Source of the DNA: Opitutia bacterium UBA4654
GTDB taxonomy: Bacteria; Verrucomicrobiota; Verrucomicrobiia; Opitutales; Intestinicryptomonadaceae
DNA length: 13,322 bases
Direction of reading: 5' to 3'
NCBI GenBank assembly: GCA_002405555.1
Contig: DHMA01000161.1
Location: 1 to 13,322 of the forward strand
Numbering within the stretch: position 1 is the stretch's first letter; each line of letters begins with the position of its first letter. A program made the position numbers and the translations under genes. Shown here one piece after another: positions 6,521 to 13,322 of this stretch. A model generated the notes under the pieces. That model made no database searches, was not told where the DNA came from, and saw only the letters and a program-made list of their open reading frames with translations.

Positions 6521-7911
6521 AATTCAGGTGGATTAGACGCGCAAATTCGAAGACGCTCGTGGCGTTTTTCGGCGGCTTTGCCTGCGACGAAAACATTTTG
6601 TCGCGCACATACATTCCCGAAGACTGCGACGTTGCGGCGTTCTTCGACTACCGCGGGCTTGAAACCGATTTCGATTTCGGCGCGTACAAAAACGTGGGGG
6701 TCGTGGCGTGGTCTTTCGGCGTGTGGGTTGCCGATTTCCTCTCCGAAAAAATAGGGCGGACGCTCTTCCGCATAGCAGTCAACGGCTCGCCGTACCCCGT
6801 GGACGCCGAACGCGGGATTCCGCCGGCGGTGTTCGAAAAAACCGTCGATACTTTCTGCGAGGCAGCCCGCGTAAAATTCATGCGGCGCGTGTGCGGCGGG
6901 GCGTCGGGGTTCGCGGAGTTGGAGGGGCTTTTTGCGCGGCGCGGCGCGGACGAATTGAAGGAGGAGCTTGAATTTCTGCGCGGCGCGTTCGCCCGCGAAA
7001 AAACTCCGCGCAAACCGTGGGACATCGCCTACGCTTCGCGCGAGGACAAAATTTTCCCCGCGGAAAACCTCAGGCGCGTCTGGGGAGACTCTCTGCGCGT
7101 CTGCGAGGGCGAGCACCTGAACGCGCCGCTCTTCGGGCTTGCAATCGCCGCGGTTTCCGCGCGGGCGTCGGCGACGGCGCGGGGCTTCGAACGGCGCATG
7201 GAAACGTATTCGGAAAACGCGTTCGTCCAGCGGGAGGTTGCGGAGTCTCTTGCGGACGCTTTCGCGGAGTTCGCGCCGCCGTCGCTTTCGCTCGCAAACG
7301 TGCTCGAAATCGGCTGCGGCACGGGCTTTCTTACCTCCGCGCTTTCGCCGAAATTTCCGTCGGCGAAGTGGTTTTTGAACGACATCTCGGAGAAGATGTG
7401 CGAGTGCGCGGCGAAGTCCGTCGCGGGGGAATTCGAAATACGCGCGGGCGACTTCATGCACGCGGAATTTTCCGAAAAGATGGACGCCGTGCTGTCGTCG
7501 TCGTGCTTCCAGTGGATTCCCGACCTGCGCGGGCTTTTCGGCAAAATATCGCGCGTTTCGGCGGACGGCGCGGTTCTGGCGTTTTCGACATTCGGGGCGA
7601 AGAACTATCCCCAGATACGAAGCCTTGTGGGCGTCGGCTTGGAATACCGTACGCCCGACGAAATCAGGGACGCGCTCGCGGCGGCGGGCTACTCTGTGCT
7701 CTACTGCGCGGAGGACATTCTCGACGCGTTTTTCCCGACGCCCAAAGACGTGTTGCGGCACATCAAATCTACGGGGGTCAACGGCAGGTTCTCTCGCTTT
7801 TGGACGCCGAAAAAATTCGCCGAATTCTCGAAGGCGTACACCGACAATTTTTCGGACGGCGACGGCGTCGTCCTGACATACAACCCGATTTACATCATAG
7901 CGGAAAAATGA
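6517..7911 (+). CDS. bioGC: BioG-BioC fusion: pimeloyl-ACP methyl ester esterase / malonyl-ACP O-methyltransferase
   Basis: One 464-aa polypeptide carries two enzymes of the pimelate branch. Residues 1-205 are a BioG (DUF452) alpha/beta-hydrolase: FGGFACDEN (18-26), nucleophile Ser66 in VAWSFGVW, and candidate acid and base residues Asp177 (EDKIF) and His200 (EGEHLNAP). It cleaves the methyl ester from pimeloyl-ACP. Residues from about 224 to 464 are BioC: the entry motif METYSENAFVQREVA (228-242), SAM-binding NVLEIGCGTGFLT (261-273), FQWIPD (331-336) and LAFSTFG (354-360). It methylates malonyl-ACP so the fatty-acid machinery accepts it. The start is GTG at 6517, overlapping the bioF stop (GTGA), with GGGGGA at 6505-6510 as ribosome-binding site. 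The reading frame is open without interruption across the junction. The end overlaps bioD by 4 bp. Such fusions are known in some Bacteroidetes (from memory). Confidence 0.92.
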   Translation: MKFRWIRRANSKTLVAFFGGFACDENILSRTYIPEDCDVAAFFDYRGLETDFDFGAYKNVGVVAWSFGVWVADFLSEKIGRTLFRIAVNGSPYPVDAERGIPPAVFEKTVDTFCEAARVKFMRRVCGGASGFAELEGLFARRGADELKEELEFLRGAFAREKTPRKPWDIAYASREDKIFPAENLRRVWGDSLRVCEGEHLNAPLFGLAIAAVSARASATARGFERRMETYSENAFVQREVAESLADAFAEFAPPSLSLANVLEIGCGTGFLTSALSPKFPSAKWFLNDISEKMCECAAKSVAGEFEIRAGDFMHAEFSEKMDAVLSSSCFQWIPDLRGLFGKISRVSADGAVLAFSTFGAKNYPQIRSLVGVGLEYRTPDEIRDALAAAGYSVLYCAEDILDAFFPTPKDVLRHIKSTGVNGRFSRFWTPKKFAEFSKAYTDNFSDGDGVVLTYNPIYIIAEK

Positions 7912-8540
7912 AATTCTTTGTAAGCGGAACGGATACAAACATAGGAAAGACGGCGGCGACGGGCTGGCTCGCCCGCCGCTACGCCGAACGCGGCCTGAAA
8001 GTCGCCACCCAGAAGCTCGTGCAGACGGGCTGCGCGGGAATCTCGGAGGACATTCTCGAACACCGCCGCATCATGGGCTGCGGCGTTCTGCCGTGCGACG
8101 CAGACTTCACGACGTGCAGGTACGTTTTCAAATACCCCGCCTCGCCGCACCTTGCGGCGGCAATGGAGGGCGCGACGCTCGACTTCGACGCGCTCGCCTC
8201 CGACACCGCAAAGCTGGAAGAGGCGTTCGACGTCGTCCTCGTGGAGGGCGCGGGCGGGCTTGGCGTGCCGCTGAAAGAGGGCTTTACCACGGCGGACTAC
8301 ATCGCAAAATACGCCTTGCCGCTCTGGCTTGTAGTGCCGTCGAAACTCGGCAGCCTTAACCACGCGCTGATGTCGCTTGAATACTGCGCGTCGCGCGGGA
8401 TAAAGCTTGCGGGGATAGTCTACAACACATTTCCGAAAGCCCCCGCGGAAATCGAAAAATCGACCCGCGAATACCTCGCCGCCGAGCTTGCGCGGGCATG
8501 GAAGGGCGCGGAACTTTTGGAACTCGGAGAACTGAAATGA
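7908..8540 (+). CDS. bioD: Dethiobiotin synthetase
   Basis: BioD is an ATP-dependent ligase that closes the ureido ring of DAPA with CO2. The 210-aa protein has the family P-loop GTDTNIGKTAATG (7-19), Lys36 in QKLVQTG (position of the substrate-binding lysine), YPASPHLAA (76-84), VEGAGGLGVPL (112-122) and a late VYNTF (171-175) in the nucleotide-base region. It begins with ATGA overlapping the bioGC stop and ends in an ATGA-type overlap with the HAD gene, so it is translationally embedded in the operon. It completes the KAPA-to-dethiobiotin steps with BioA. Confidence 0.95.
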   Translation: MKFFVSGTDTNIGKTAATGWLARRYAERGLKVATQKLVQTGCAGISEDILEHRRIMGCGVLPCDADFTTCRYVFKYPASPHLAAAMEGATLDFDALASDTAKLEEAFDVVLVEGAGGLGVPLKEGFTTADYIAKYALPLWLVVPSKLGSLNHALMSLEYCASRGIKLAGIVYNTFPKAPAEIEKSTREYLAAELARAWKGAELLELGELK

Positions 8541-9205
8541 AATACAAAGCGGTACTTTTCGACTTGGACGGAACGCTAATCGGCAACTATGTGGCAATCC
8601 ACAAATGCCTCTGCGAAACATTCACCGAATTCGGAATTCCCAACCCGACTTACGACACCGTTTTCCACACGGTCGGCGGGTCGATTCTGATTACGATAAA
8701 AAAGATTCTGAAAGGCTCGGAGTTCGAGGACAAAGCCTCCGACATCGGCGCGCGCTATCTGGAACTTTTCCCGAAGCACATTTTCGACGGGCTTACGATT
8801 ATGCCCTACGCCCCCGAACTTCTCGCCGAGCTTAAAAAGCGCGGGCTTAAAATTGCGTGCTTTACAAACAAACAGCAGGAGGGCGCGGAGCCGATTCTCG
8901 AACGCACGAACCTGCGCGGATACCTCGACGCGGTAATCGGCACAACCCTCCACTCGCCGCGCAAGCCCGACAGGGCGTTCACCGCCTACGCGCTCGCGAC
9001 TCTCGGCACCGAGGCCTCCGAAACGCTCGGCGTCGGAGACTCTCCCTACGACTACAAGGCCGCCCGCGTCTGCGGCTTGGACAGCGCCCTCGTGGCGACC
9101 GGCGGCGACTCCGCCGACTTCCTGAAATCGGAGTGTCCCGAAGCCGTCGGCGTTTTTTCCGATTTTAAAGACTTGGCAAAATCCCTCTTCGGCATCACTC
9201 TTTAA
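8537..9205 (+). CDS. HAD-superfamily phosphatase (phosphoglycolate-phosphatase-like)
   Basis: A 222-aa cytosolic haloacid-dehalogenase phosphatase with all four motifs: I, FDLDGTL with nucleophile Asp9 and Asp11; II, Thr110 in CFTNK; III, Lys143 in PRKPD; IV, GVGDSPYDYKAA with Asp168 and Asp172. The helical insert between motifs I and II (about 17-85) is a C1-type cap, as in phosphoglycolate phosphatases and beta-phosphoglucomutases. The cap does not reveal the substrate. The start ATG overlaps the bioD stop (8537-8540), with GGAGA at 8526-8530 spaced 6 bases, so it is co-translated with the biotin genes. Whether it acts on a biotin-pathway by-product or is a housekeeping phosphatase is unknown. 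Family is certain, substrate unassigned. Confidence 0.88.
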   Translation: MKYKAVLFDLDGTLIGNYVAIHKCLCETFTEFGIPNPTYDTVFHTVGGSILITIKKILKGSEFEDKASDIGARYLELFPKHIFDGLTIMPYAPELLAELKKRGLKIACFTNKQQEGAEPILERTNLRGYLDAVIGTTLHSPRKPDRAFTAYALATLGTEASETLGVGDSPYDYKAARVCGLDSALVATGGDSADFLKSECPEAVGVFSDFKDLAKSLFGITL

Positions 9206-9209
9206 CCGC

Positions 9210-11372
9210 ATGGACGGCGCGAAAGTCAAAACCGAGGGCGTGGTGGAGCGCATAATTTTCTTCAACGAGGAAAATTTCTTCTGCATTGCCTCCATGCGCC
9301 CCAAGAACGGCAAGGGCGCGCCGATTACAATCGCGGGCGCAATGCCGTCGCTGCGCTGCGGCGAGACCGTCGAGGTCGAGGGCGAATGGCGCGCGTCGGC
9401 GTACGGACGCCAGATAAAAGTGTCGTCGTTTTCGACGCGCCTGCCGTCGGAGGTTTACGGAATAGAAAAATATCTCGGTTCGGGGCTTGTAGAGGGAATA
9501 GGGCCCGTGTACGCAAAAAAAATCGTCGAGCACTTCGGCGAGAGGACACTCGAAATAATCGACACCGAATCCGCGCGGCTCACCGAGGTCAGGGGAATCG
9601 GCGCGGCCCGCGCAAGGAAAATCAAGAAATCGTGGGACGAAAGCAGGGACTTGCGCTCCGTGATAATCGCCATGCGCTCGTACGGAATAGGGACTGCCAC
9701 ATGCGTGAAAATCGTCAAGCGTTTCGGCTCGGACGCCGCGCGTATCGTGCGCGAAGAGCCGTATACTCTCATGCGCGAAATCGACGGCATAGGCTTCAAA
9801 ACCGCCGACATGATTGCAATCAACATCGGCATTCCCAACGAAAGCCCCGAACGCATACGCGCCGGCATTCTGCACTGCCTGTCGGAATCGGAGGAGGCTG
9901 GCGACACCTGCGCGCTGTTCGGCGAGCTTGTCTCCAAAACCTCCGCGCTCACGGAGGTCGATTCGCAAAAGTGCGCGGCGGAAATTTCCGCGCTGGTTGA
10001 GGAAGGCTCGCTGAAAAAAGTCGGCGACGGCATGCTCCAAAGCCCGCAGCTCGACTACGCCGAAAGGAAAATCGCGACTTCGCTCAAACGCATACTCGAA
10101 ACGCCGTCCGAGCTTCCGCCAATCAAGTTCGAAGCCGCCGCCAAGTGGGCGAACGACAGAGCTGCGTTCGACTTCGCCCCCGAACAGACATGCGCGGTTG
10201 TGGAGGCTCTTCGCAACAAAGTATCGGTCATCACGGGCGGGCCTGGAACGGGCAAAACTACGATTTTACGCGCGGTTTGCGACATTCTCAAAATGAAGAA
10301 AATCACGCCCGTGCTCGCCGCTCCCACTGGGCGGGCGGCGCAGCGCATGGGAGAGTCGGCGGGGGTGGAGGCGAAGACAATCCACAGGCTTTTGGGCAGC
10401 GAGGACGGCAAGTTTGCCCACAACGAGTTCAAGCCGCTGCCCGCAAAATTCGTGGTGATTGACGAGGCGTCGATGCTCGACACAAAGCTTGCCGCCGCCG
10501 TCGTTTCCGCCGTGCCGAACGCCGCGCACATCGTGTTTGTGGGCGACATAGACCAGCTGCCGAGCGTGGGCGCGGGCAACGTTTTGAAGGACATCATAGC
10601 GTCGGGAAAATTCCCCGTGATACGCTTGGAGCGCATTTTCAGGCAGGGCGAGAGAAGCCAGATTGTAAAGGCGGCACACGACATTCTCCACGGCTCGGAT
10701 TCAACCGCGGAATTTCCGCCCAATTCGCTCAACTTCGCCGACCCACGCCGCGACATCAACTTTATCCGCGCCGATACTCCCGACGACTGCGTGAAGCTCA
10801 CGACCGCCCTCGTGCGCGACAAAATCCCCGCGTGGTACGGCTGCGACGCGTTTTCCGACGTGCAGGTGCTTGCGCCCATGCACAAGGGCGTGGCGGGAAT
10901 AGAGAATTTCAACGCGTCGCTGAAAGCCGCGCTCAACCCGAACGCGAGGCCGATTTTCGGCGGCAGGCTGTCGGTGGGCGACAAGGTGATGCAGACGCGC
11001 AACAACTACGACTTGGACGTCTTCAACGGCGACACGGGCAGAATTGTCCGCGAGGCCGACGACGGCGCGGGCGTCGTGGTGGATTTCGACGGGCGGAAAA
11101 TCGGCGTGCCGCGCTCCGACATGGCGGATTTGCAGCCCGCGTACGCAATCAGCATACACAAGTCGCAGGGGAGCGAATTTCCCGTGGTGGTGCTGCCGCT
11201 CATGCGCCAGCATTTCATGATGTTGCAGCGCAACCTGCTCTACACGGCGTTGACGCGCGGCAGGAAAAAGGTGTTTATTGTGGGCGAGGAATCGGCGTGG
11301 AAGTCGGCGGTGAAAAACTCCCGCGCGTCGAAACGCAGAACGTATTTGAGGGAACGCTTGTCATGGGCATAA
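9210..11372 (+). CDS. recD2: RecD2-type ATP-dependent DNA helicase
   Basis: A 720-aa SF1B 5'-3' DNA helicase of the RecD2 class, which works without RecBC in DNA repair and replication-fork maintenance. The N-terminal region has an OB-like segment (about 7-75) and helix-hairpin-helix repeats LVEGIGPVYAKKI (93-105), VRGIGAARARKI (127-138) and IDGIGFKTADMIA (191-203), typical of RecD2 and absent from the RecBCD subunit RecD. The helicase core has Walker A GGPGTGKTT (343-351), APTGRAAQRM (371-380), Walker B VIDEASML (416-423), GDIDQLPSVGAG (445-456), RIFRQ (475-479), AISIHKSQGSEF (646-657) and LLYTALTRGRKKVFIVG (676-692). Four bases separate it from the HAD gene, and its end overlaps psd by 10 bp. 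No Shine-Dalgarno is visible before the ATG, so reinitiation after the HAD stop is plausible. Confidence 0.94.
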   Translation: MDGAKVKTEGVVERIIFFNEENFFCIASMRPKNGKGAPITIAGAMPSLRCGETVEVEGEWRASAYGRQIKVSSFSTRLPSEVYGIEKYLGSGLVEGIGPVYAKKIVEHFGERTLEIIDTESARLTEVRGIGAARARKIKKSWDESRDLRSVIIAMRSYGIGTATCVKIVKRFGSDAARIVREEPYTLMREIDGIGFKTADMIAINIGIPNESPERIRAGILHCLSESEEAGDTCALFGELVSKTSALTEVDSQKCAAEISALVEEGSLKKVGDGMLQSPQLDYAERKIATSLKRILETPSELPPIKFEAAAKWANDRAAFDFAPEQTCAVVEALRNKVSVITGGPGTGKTTILRAVCDILKMKKITPVLAAPTGRAAQRMGESAGVEAKTIHRLLGSEDGKFAHNEFKPLPAKFVVIDEASMLDTKLAAAVVSAVPNAAHIVFVGDIDQLPSVGAGNVLKDIIASGKFPVIRLERIFRQGERSQIVKAAHDILHGSDSTAEFPPNSLNFADPRRDINFIRADTPDDCVKLTTALVRDKIPAWYGCDAFSDVQVLAPMHKGVAGIENFNASLKAALNPNARPIFGGRLSVGDKVMQTRNNYDLDVFNGDTGRIVREADDGAGVVVDFDGRKIGVPRSDMADLQPAYAISIHKSQGSEFPVVVLPLMRQHFMMLQRNLLYTALTRGRKKVFIVGEESAWKSAVKNSRASKRRTYLRERLSWA

Positions 11373-12259
11373 AAATCTACGATATCGAGAGGGCGGAATA
11401 CGCCGAGGAAAAAGTCTGCGCGGAAGGCTCTCTGCGCTTCATGTACGAAAGCCCCGTCGGGCGGGCGGCGACGTCGCTTGTGTTCAAACGCGCGTTTTTT
11501 TCGCGCATGTGCGGCGCGTGGGCGGACTCCCGCGCAAGCCTGAAATCGGCGGAAAAATTCGCCCGCGAAAACGGAATAAACATGGACGAAAGCCTCCTGC
11601 CGTTCTCGGCGTTCAAAACTTTCAACGACTTTTTTACGCGCGAACTCAAAGCCTCCGCGCGCCCCGTCGCGGGCGGCGCAAAAACGGTCTCGTTTCCGAG
11701 CGACGGCAGACACCTGCTTGTGCGCAACTTCGGGGCGTCGGACGTTTTCTACGCAAAGGGGCAGCGTTTCGACATGGCGAAGTTTTTGGGCGACAAGTCG
11801 CTCGCGGCGCGTTTCGAGGGCGGCGACATGCTCATTTCAAGGCTCAGCCCGCTCGACTACCACCGCTTCCACTATCCCGTGTCGGGCGAAATCGCCGCCC
11901 GCAGAAACGTGGACGGCTGGCTGTTTTCGGTAAGCCCGATTGCGCTCTCAAAGCGCATTTCGATTTTCTGGGAAAACAAGCGCGTGCTCAACCTCATCGA
12001 CTCTCCCGAATTGGGCTTGTGCGCGTTCGCGGAAATCGGCGCGACAAACGTCGGAAGCATTGTGAATTTCGGCAAAATAGGCGACCGCGTTTCGCGCGGG
12101 GCGCAGGCGGGGCTGTTCAGGTTCGGCGGCTCGTGCGTGGTGTCGGTATTTCCCCCGAACGCGAACTTGAAATGGAATCCCGCGCTTGCGGAAAAGTCGG
12201 CGGAATCGGTGGAATGCTACGCGCATGCAAACGCCGCGTGCGCGGAAATCGCCCAATAA
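11363..12259 (+). CDS. psd: Phosphatidylserine decarboxylase proenzyme
   Basis: Psd converts phosphatidylserine to phosphatidylethanolamine at the inner membrane. It matures by self-cleavage at a serine that becomes the pyruvoyl cofactor. The 298-aa length fits the longer form seen in clostridia and related anaerobes. Visible signatures: FKTFNDFFTREL (84-95), SDG with Asp114, SPLDYHRFHYPVSG (162-175, His167 and His170), GATNVGSIV (227-235) and the cleavage motif GGSC with Ser257, giving a 256-residue beta chain and a 42-residue alpha chain. The usual motif is LGST or GGST, so Thr is Cys here. MGIKIYDIE was chosen as start; GAGGGA at 11348-11353 precedes it. It overlaps recD2 by 10 bp and appears to end the operon. 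No clear terminator follows. Confidence 0.92.
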   Translation: MGIKIYDIERAEYAEEKVCAEGSLRFMYESPVGRAATSLVFKRAFFSRMCGAWADSRASLKSAEKFARENGINMDESLLPFSAFKTFNDFFTRELKASARPVAGGAKTVSFPSDGRHLLVRNFGASDVFYAKGQRFDMAKFLGDKSLAARFEGGDMLISRLSPLDYHRFHYPVSGEIAARRNVDGWLFSVSPIALSKRISIFWENKRVLNLIDSPELGLCAFAEIGATNVGSIVNFGKIGDRVSRGAQAGLFRFGGSCVVSVFPPNANLKWNPALAEKSAESVECYAHANAACAEIAQ

Positions 12260-12403
12260 ACGCGCCCGCATAAATTTCGGCACGCAACGCATTCGGATAC
12301 GTCCCGAATCGCGCCGCATACGCCGTACGCCGTGCCGACTTTCGCCGCGCTCTAACGTTTTTTGCTTGCGTTTCGGGCGTTCGTGCGAAATTTTTTTCGT
12401 CGT
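12260..12403. other. Spacer between psd and the lipoprotein gene
   Basis: These 144 bases carry no supported gene. There is a 6-bp inverted repeat (ATTCGG 12291-12296 with CCGAAT 12304-12309, 7-base loop) without a T-run, a short tandem ACGCCGT repeat near 12322-12335, and an A/T-rich stretch at 12388-12398 just before the next start. The last could be part of a promoter, but no confident -35/-10 pair was found. Confidence 0.45.
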
Positions 12404-13234
12404 ATGAAAAAACTTGCAATTATACTGACATTCGCGGCGGTTCTTACGGGCTGCGCCACGGTTTCCGAAAAGCCCGCAACGCAACCGCGCAAAATCGCCG
12501 TCCAGATGTATTCGCTCAACAAATTCACGCTGGAAGAGGCTCTCGAAAAACTCAAACCGCTGAAAATCGACACGGTGGAATGCTACCCCGGACAGCGTCT
12601 GAGCGCGAAATATCCCAAGGCGAAAGTAGGGCCGACGCTCAACGCGGAGGAACGCGCATACATGAAAAAGCTCCTCGCCGACGCGGGAGTCAAAATGCGC
12701 AGCTTCGGGGTAATCAACGTAAACAAGCTCGATTTCAGCCAAATCGACCCGCTTTTCAAATTCGCAAAGGAAATGGGCGCGGAACGCATTCTCACCGAAT
12801 CCGCCGTGTACTTCTTTCCCGAACTCGACAAGGCGGCGGAAAAATACGGCATGACGGTGCTAATCCACCACCACGCCACAAACGGCGCTCCGTATTGGGA
12901 TACCGAATACTTCAAACGCCACTCGGCAAACTTCAAGCATATAAAGTACAATCCCGACCCCGGACACTGGGCGCGTTCGGGCATAGACCCCGTGAAGTCG
13001 CTCAAAGAGGTTGAAGGCAAAATCGCGGGAATCCACTTCAAGGACCAGCGCGAATTCGGCAACATCAAGAACCAGCCCGCGCCGTTCGGAAAGGGCGTTC
13101 TCGACGTAAAGGGCATGCTCGCCGAGCTGGACAGACAGGGCTTCGACGGCTACTACGTGATAGAGTACGAAGACAAGTGGCTCGACAACATTCCCGAAAT
13201 TACCGAATGCGCGGAATTCCTCCGCAAAAATTAA
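12404..13234 (+). CDS. Lipoprotein with sugar phosphate isomerase/epimerase (xylose-isomerase-like) TIM barrel
   Basis: A 276-aa secreted lipoprotein: the signal peptide MKKLAIILTFAAVLTGC ends in the lipobox LTGC with Cys17 lipidated. Residue +2 is Ala, so outer-membrane placement is likely. The mature part is an AP_endonuc_2/xylose-isomerase-like barrel beginning KIAVQMYSL (30-38). Likely metal ligands follow the family order: Glu132 (ILTES), His155-157 (IHHH), Asp185 and His188 (PDPGHW), His211 (IHFKD) and Glu254 (VIEYE). Family members isomerise or epimerise sugars or polyols with a divalent metal. Exported versions are common in polysaccharide-degrading bacteria, but the substrate here is unknown. 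MKKLAII was chosen as start because upstream in-frame codons would bury the signal peptide. No Shine-Dalgarno is obvious. It stands alone, followed by a strong terminator. Confidence 0.88.
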   Translation: MKKLAIILTFAAVLTGCATVSEKPATQPRKIAVQMYSLNKFTLEEALEKLKPLKIDTVECYPGQRLSAKYPKAKVGPTLNAEERAYMKKLLADAGVKMRSFGVINVNKLDFSQIDPLFKFAKEMGAERILTESAVYFFPELDKAAEKYGMTVLIHHHATNGAPYWDTEYFKRHSANFKHIKYNPDPGHWARSGIDPVKSLKEVEGKIAGIHFKDQREFGNIKNQPAPFGKGVLDVKGMLAELDRQGFDGYYVIEYEDKWLDNIPEITECAEFLRKN

Positions 13235-13256
13235 CGCCGGTAAAATTTCGGGAAAG

Positions 13257-13286
13257 GGCGGATTTGTTGCGAATCCGCCTTTTTTG
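13257..13286 (+). terminator. Intrinsic terminator after the lipoprotein gene
   Basis: A perfect 8-bp stem (GGCGGATT 13257-13264 with AATCCGCC 13272-13279, 7-base loop) is followed by six T's at 13280-13285. It lies 22 bases past the stop codon and cleanly ends the last transcript of the window. Confidence 0.92.
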
Positions 13287-13322
13287 CGCCCGCGGGCGGG
13301 GCGTCGGGGGGGATTTCAAATC

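Noticed and set aside
7198..7911. A separate bioC gene starting at the internal ATG 7198
   Set aside because: There is no stop between the BioG and BioC parts and no ribosome-binding site before this ATG, so a fusion is the simpler reading.
6187..7938. A 583-codon open frame on the minus strand opposite bioF and bioGC
   Set aside because: It is rich in Arg, Ala and Glu without recognisable domains and mirrors conserved plus-strand genes. High GC and strong third-position bias readily open antisense frames.
12291..12309. Hairpin after psd as a terminator
   Set aside because: The stem is only 6 bp with a 7-base loop and no following T-run.
1..13322. CRISPR array, insertion sequence, prophage, toxin-antitoxin or defence system
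   Set aside because: No spaced direct repeats, transposase motifs, terminal inverted repeats or small toxin-like pairs were seen; nearly all DNA is accounted for by housekeeping and biosynthetic genes.

Overview
The window reads as an ordinary, gene-dense chromosomal segment from a Gram-negative bacterium. Evidence is an MCE/PqiC outer-membrane lipid-transport pair, two lipoprotein signal peptides, a phosphatidylserine decarboxylase and a DapF-family protein. GC is high (roughly upper 50s percent by eye, not counted). The biotin enzymes resemble the set I associate with Bacteroides-type anaerobes, and the general style fits a gut or anaerobic member of Verrucomicrobiota or a relative. That placement is low-confidence inference. 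No mobile element, CRISPR array, tRNA or rRNA was seen.

Layout. (1) 1-1601, plus strand: the last 34 codons of an MCE-domain protein, its partner lipoprotein PqiC (8-bp overlap), then fabD one base later, closed by a strong intrinsic terminator at 1633-1658. (2) 1833-3046, minus strand: a divergently transcribed dapF-like gene with its own terminator, followed by the small ribosomal gene rpmG (bL33, 57 aa) with its own terminator. The plus-strand and minus-strand terminators flank a gene-free spacer. (3) 3154-12259, plus strand: one tightly packed run, bioB-bioA-bioF-bioGC-bioD-HAD phosphatase-recD2-psd. Most junctions overlap by 4-11 bp or are separated by a few bases, and the largest gap is 27 bp. 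(4) 12404-13234, plus strand: a lipoprotein carrying a sugar-isomerase/epimerase-like TIM barrel, closed by a terminator at 13257-13286.

How the genes work together. The biotin run encodes a complete de novo route. The BioC half of the fusion methylates malonyl-ACP so that fatty-acid synthesis can build a pimeloyl chain. The BioG half then removes the methyl ester. BioF makes KAPA, BioA makes DAPA, BioD makes dethiobiotin and BioB inserts sulfur. FabD, just upstream but in another unit, supplies malonyl-ACP. The operon continues without a visible break into a HAD phosphatase, a RecD2 helicase and phosphatidylserine decarboxylase, which have no known link to biotin.

Most notable observations: the DapF homologue has serine at both positions where DapF has its catalytic cysteines, and tyrosine in place of glutamate in the same motif, while the residues that bind the amino-acid carboxylate are kept. 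BioG and BioC are fused in one polypeptide. BioB has serine in place of one auxiliary-cluster cysteine and an additional cysteine elsewhere, suggesting the variant class seen in anaerobes.
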